NCBI GenBank assembly: GCA_004151065.3
Contig: NWUY0304500232.1
Location: 3,122 to 14,019, forward strand
Length of the DNA: 10,898 nt
Source: Larix sibirica
Taxonomy: Eukaryota > Streptophyta > Pinopsida > Pinales > Pinaceae
Direction of reading: 5' to 3'
Shown here: positions 7,584-10,898 of the stretch, one piece after another
Numbering within the stretch: position 1 is the stretch's first letter
Layout of the letters: each line of letters opens with the position of its first letter
Program-made: the position numbers and the translations under genes
The notes under the pieces: model-generated
Seen by the model: only the letters and a program-made list of their open reading frames with translations
What the model was told of the DNA's origin: nothing
Database searches by the model: none

Positions 7584-8175
7584 TGTCCAAAGAATTGATT
7601 TGGGTAGCTCCATGAACCACCCAACCCTAGGAGTTTGAGATTTTTAAACTTTTTTAATCTCAAAAGCCATCGCCGAACCAAACCATGATAACACCAAGAT
7701 GAATTCTCTTAGGGTTAGTTATATAACTTCTACTTCTAGTTAAACCCTAAACTGAGTCTTCAACTAATTACAAAAAGAAGTACAGTCTTATTACTAGTAC
7801 ACCTAACACTTCCTAGTACTCAGAACAATGTGCATAAAGAGCTTTAGTGCTTTATTCTTCATCTATTCAAGATAACAATTTCACTAGTCCAAAATGTTAA
7901 ATAACTAGGTACTGACAATACCTGAATCATACAACACATACCAGTGCTCTTCAATATGACCATAGAGAGCCTTATTTCACTGAAATCTAGTTGAACTTGA
8001 ATTGAGTCAAGTTTTTCTTAAACTACCAAACCATTTTTCCTCATCAACTTCATTTTTCAGACTTTAAAAACCTAGTATCTCATACCTCCTCTCCTACTCG
8101 AATTTCCCTCCTACCTCTCCAAAGAAAGACATGATCCCCCTTCTTGGACTCTTCCTCCTTCATGATAGGATGACA
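7584..8175 (-). mobile_element. Weak candidate LTR in reverse orientation
   Basis: Read on the minus strand, AGGAGGGAGG (plus 8176-8185) is followed at once by TGTCATCC, the arrangement of a polypurine tract and LTR start. The far end is unclear: TGTCC at 7584 on the plus strand would give a TGTC/GACA terminal pair and a 592-base LTR. TTATATAAC near 7715-7723 could serve as a TATA box on the minus strand at a plausible position. The first 100 bases are strongly purine-rich on this strand. No neighbouring retrotransposon coding sequence was recognised in that orientation, so the evidence is only structural. Confidence 0.25.
7634..7664. other. Perfect 9 bp hairpin
   Basis: TTTGAGATT (7634-7642) pairs fully with AATCTCAAA (7656-7664) across a 13-base T-rich loop. 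It lies in AT-rich noncoding DNA. No gene end is nearby, so a terminator role is not suggested; it may be part of a mobile-element remnant. Confidence 0.5.
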
Positions 8176-8190
8176 CCTCCCTCCTAAACT

Positions 8191-8782
8191 CTTAAAAGAC
8201 ATGGCTAAACCTTAGAAAGTGGTTAATTGGTTTGACACTTGGATTTCCAAGAACCCTTAGATTGTTTTCCCCACTTGTGGTATTATGGTTTCTTTTGTAG
8301 TGGTCCTTCCCCAAATCAATCTTGAACACTTCCATTAAAACAAAATTACAATCACACCATTACAAAAATCTCTCATAATGTGTTAATTCCAAGATCGAGT
8401 AAATGTTTAAAACAAAAATAATTAATGACTAAATTAACAAAATTAACAATATTTATTCTAAGAATATTATCGTAGCATATTAAACTATAACACCTTTTTT
8501 TCTAACAATAATATTGCAATTAAAAGTCAACATGAAAAAATGCACATGCATCTTCAACTACTATAATGTATCCATACCCTACTTGAGGTATAATTCTTAC
8601 TCATGTATACAAAAATTGACTCTTAGCAGTAAACCATGATTATTGGAATTGAAAATTTTCTCGAGAAGCTATAGAGCATATAAATGACAAATATTTTTGT
8701 TATTTCATTGGTCATATTTATTGCAAATGAAAGAAGACAAATCATGATAGGAAAGATACCATTATGGGATATCCCGGTGCAT
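8191..8782. other. AT-rich stretch, nothing recognised
   Basis: No open frame of note, no RNA gene and no repeat that I can define. The composition becomes very AT-rich between about 8400 and 8530. Confidence 0.5.
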
Positions 8783-8934
8783 CTTCACAATTTATGTCAT
8801 TTATAGCCGAAATAATACAATCATGTAGTAAAACTCACTCTTGTGTAAGAAACACCAACTTCAAACTTTATGTCATTTATAGCTGAAATAATACAATCAT
8901 GTAGTACAACTCACTCTTGTGTAACAAACACCAA
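8783..8934. repeat. 76 bp tandem duplication
   Basis: Copy 1 (8783-8858) and copy 2 (8859-8934) share CTTCA, TTTATGTCATTTATAGC, GAAATAATACAATCATGTAG, ACTCACTCTTGTGTAA and AACACCAAC. Only about six or seven of 76 positions differ, so this duplication is much younger than the decayed elements around it. It carries no open frame worth calling. Confidence 0.9.
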
Positions 8935-9190
8935 CCAATCATGTACTTGCCCAAACTTTCTAAGTTGAGCATATATTTTTAAAGTCGATTCCAATGCATT
9001 CATTTAGAATGTAAGTTCAAACTACAACTCAATTTGGGGTTTCTAATAGTTTTCAACATAATTTTATATAGCTATATATGAATATGATACATACACCCAC
9101 TTAATTTCATGATATAACTCAAGCTTTTTTTAAACAAGAGGGAAAGCTGTGATGCAACTAATTCCCTGCCTATGTTAAAAGCGGTGCATA

Positions 9191-9360
9191 GTATTATTCG
9201 ATAGTGCCCCGAAAGTGGTGAGATCTTCATTGGAGTATTATTCGATAATGCTCCATATGTTGTCCTTTGGGGCTCCGAAAACTTGTCGGCACATGTCTAC
9301 CAATGTTATAAGAGAAGAGAGATTCCATGAACCAATATTATAAGAGTAGAGAGAATTATC
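9191..9360. repeat. Two nested pairs of short direct repeats
   Basis: GTATTATTCGATARTGCYCC occurs at 9191 and 9235, offset 44. CAATRTTATAAGAGWAGAGAG occurs at 9301 and 9333, offset 32. Both pairs are close to perfect for about 20 bases and adjoin each other in a segment that is slightly richer in CpG than its surroundings. Neither offset is a multiple of three, so repeats within a protein are unlikely. Confidence 0.7.
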
Positions 9361-9735
9361 GCTGCAACTCAATGCTCATTATTATTTGGCAATTGGGTTC
9401 ATTCTCGAGCAAAAGTCAGGCCAAGACTTATCCTACCTTGGTGACGATCTCACTTGTTTCACATAATCATATAACACACAATGTTTGGATGATTCAATCT
9501 CCCAATAGCATCTACCTCCTAGAATAGAACCTTCCAACAAATGTGACTTTATTAGTACGTTTTTGGCTATAGATAAAGTTTAGTTCTGGGATGGTTTTAA
9601 CGTTTCAAATATGAAAAAGAGTATTAATACAAGTATGCTTTACTATTTCCTTTTTAAATAAAAAGTGATTAATTTTTTTTTCAAAAAAATGAAAGTTTTT
9701 TTCAACCAAATTAAACCAAAATAAAAACATGTATA

Positions 9736-9738
<3 letters not shown>
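9361..9738. other. AT-rich stretch, nothing recognised
   Basis: The 66-codon open frame at 9327-9527 starts inside the short direct repeats and has no recognisable similarity, so it is not called. Oligo-A and oligo-T runs dominate after 9640. Confidence 0.4.

Positions 9739-9766
<28 letters not shown>
9739..9766. repeat. (TA)14 microsatellite
   Basis: Fourteen uninterrupted TA dinucleotides, flanked by AT-rich sequence. A common simple repeat in plant intergenic DNA and likely to vary in length. Confidence 0.95.
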
Positions 9767-9769
<3 letters not shown>

Positions 9770-9866
9770 AAGTTGTTAATATTATTAGTTCATTTCTTTA
9801 GTAAAGATAAACATTCATTACATGCAATGTAAAAAATTCTAGTAATAACTATACAGATGAATACAT

Positions 9867-10080
9867 GGTTGCTTGAAACTTTGTAATACCATTCCAACAT
9901 AAGTAGACATGGCCCTGTTGGTATATGAAATCCATACATCAACATTCCATAACAATATATAATTTCTAAAAAAACTCAAAGGTTGCTTGAAACTTTGTAA
10001 TAGTAGACATGGCCCTGTTGGTATATGAAATCCATGCATCAGCCTTCCATAACAATATATAGTTTCTAAAAAAATCAAAG
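9867..10080. repeat. Tandem duplication, 114 and 100 bp copies
   Basis: Copy 1 (9867-9980) and copy 2 (9981-10080) both start GGTTGCTTGAAACTTTGTAA and share GTAGACATGGCCCTGTTGG, TATATGAAATCCAT, TTCCATAACAATATATA and a TTTCTAAAAAAA end. Copy 2 lacks 14 bases (CCATTCCAACATAA of copy 1), and a few substitutions separate them. The 79-codon minus-strand open frame across 9839-10078 arises from this repeat and is not a gene. Confidence 0.9.
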
Positions 10081-10716
10081 ATGACCTGCATATACATACA
10101 AAATGCTATATATAGATATGATTCAAACACATAAATCTTTACTCAAAGGAGATGCCATCAACCAATAATTTATTGGAAACTAGTAAACTTGGAGACATGA
10201 GTTATCAAAACAAAGACACAATTTATATGTTTTTTTATTGTGTTTAAACCACAAAGTGAAATATAGTTTTTTTTTGGATTGTTTAATTGAAGTTTCAAAC
10301 ACCGAGTACCGTTTACTTTGTAAGAAGGCCAAAAAGTTCATCAAGAACAATCAATAGGCATGCAATTATGAAAAGTTAGTGCCAAAGTATGCTTCCACGC
10401 TTGCTCAAGGTTGGCCCATGACTTACTGGACCGAATTTGTGGGGGCAAAGTTTCCTCTGTTTGCTTTTCTCAAAGCCGAGATCTTATACCACGAACTGTA
10501 GAAATCAATGAGAGTAAGCATTGGAAAAACATATATTAAACACGGATCATAAGATTTTAGAATTAAATTTAAAATTTAATTTAATTAACATAAAATTTTG
10601 AGAATTAATATAAGGTCAAAGTGTTTTTTACTTTTGAATTAATTAATATATACATTGAGACAATATATCCTTAAATTTAAAGGATCTCTATTTACATCCA
10701 GCAACAAGAATATATA
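10081..10716. other. AT-rich stretch with one short open segment
   Basis: No supported gene. A 47-codon open segment at 10358-10501 on the plus strand (ending in a stop at 10499) is less AT-rich than its surroundings and reads like ordinary protein, including LAQGWPMTYWTEFVGAKF, but it has no ATG at its start and no recognised family. From 10560 to 10670 the sequence is almost pure A and T, with the near-palindrome TTAAATTTAAAATTTAA. Confidence 0.35.
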
Positions 10717-10898
10717 CGGTGGTCCGTTGGTGGGGTTAGATGGATTTCATTCCATCCACCCGGGTTCAATTCCGTTGAGACATCTTCTGGCTTGGATTAC
10801 CGGCTGACGGTTTGCTCGACCTACCATCCACGATATGTGAGGAAGTTTGTTGAGATTTCCCGTGCGTTGTTAGCTTTCCTTGATTCCTTCGGAATAGC
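10717..10898 (+). mobile_element. tRNA-derived SINE, cut by the window end
   Basis: Short interspersed element transcribed by RNA polymerase III from an internal promoter. The A box reads TGGTCCGTTGGTGGGG (10720-10735) and the B box GGTTCAATTCC (10763-10773) matches the consensus; their starts are 43 bases apart, as in tRNA-derived heads. Between them GATGGA (10739-10744) and TCCATC (10751-10756) form an anticodon-arm-like hairpin. The following body (CTTCTGGCTTGG, GGCTGACGGTTTGCTCGACC, TTCCTTCGGAATAGC) is richer in G, C and CpG than anything nearby, which fits a recent insertion. The 3' end and target-site duplication lie outside the window, so the family and length cannot be settled. Confidence 0.6.

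Noticed and set aside
9839-10078. 79-codon minus-strand open frame with internal similarity
   Set aside because: The internal similarity comes from the 114/100 bp tandem DNA duplication, read in different frames in the two copies.

Overview
This window looks like intergenic DNA from a large, repeat-rich plant nuclear genome, possibly a gymnosperm; the lineage is inferred, not shown. The base composition is AT-rich, no intact protein-coding gene is visible, and every recognisable protein similarity is broken by stops and frameshifts. What can be recognised is old plant-type Ty3/gypsy retrotransposon coding sequence, LTR-like blocks, tRNA-derived sequences and local tandem duplications. There are no bacterial-type operons, ribosome binding sites or CRISPR arrays.

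Layout. Positions 92-466 hold three imperfect ~150 bp tandem copies. Positions 656-1010 hold two tandem ~180 bp units, each carrying a 67-nt tRNA-Ala-like segment. Positions 1274-2530 are a dead Ty3/gypsy gag and protease, readable through about six frame changes, followed at about 2690-3080 by an LTR-like block with a TATA box. Positions 3200-3875 are noncoding but strikingly rich in the pentamer TCGAC. Positions 3902-5037 are a second, unrelated coding fossil: a charged, probably coiled-coil stretch followed by a recognisable G-patch motif. A polypurine tract at 5851-5862 abuts a likely LTR (5863 to about 6275) that contains an internal 55 bp duplication. Positions 6276-7580 hold nothing I recognise. 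A weak minus-strand LTR candidate lies at 7584-8175. The rest is AT-rich noncoding DNA with tandem duplications at 8783-8934 and 9867-10080, a (TA)14 microsatellite, and a tRNA-derived SINE head at 10717 that runs off the window.

How the parts relate. The gag-protease fossil and the LTR-like block after it probably belong to one element that lost most of pol. The coiled-coil/G-patch fossil, the TCGAC-rich flanks and the LTR at 5863 may belong to a second element, but no matching 5' LTR is visible, so that link is inference. No candidate for a working novel system was found. The most unusual items are the tandem tRNA-Ala-like units, the coiled-coil/G-patch fossil and the TCGAC clusters.
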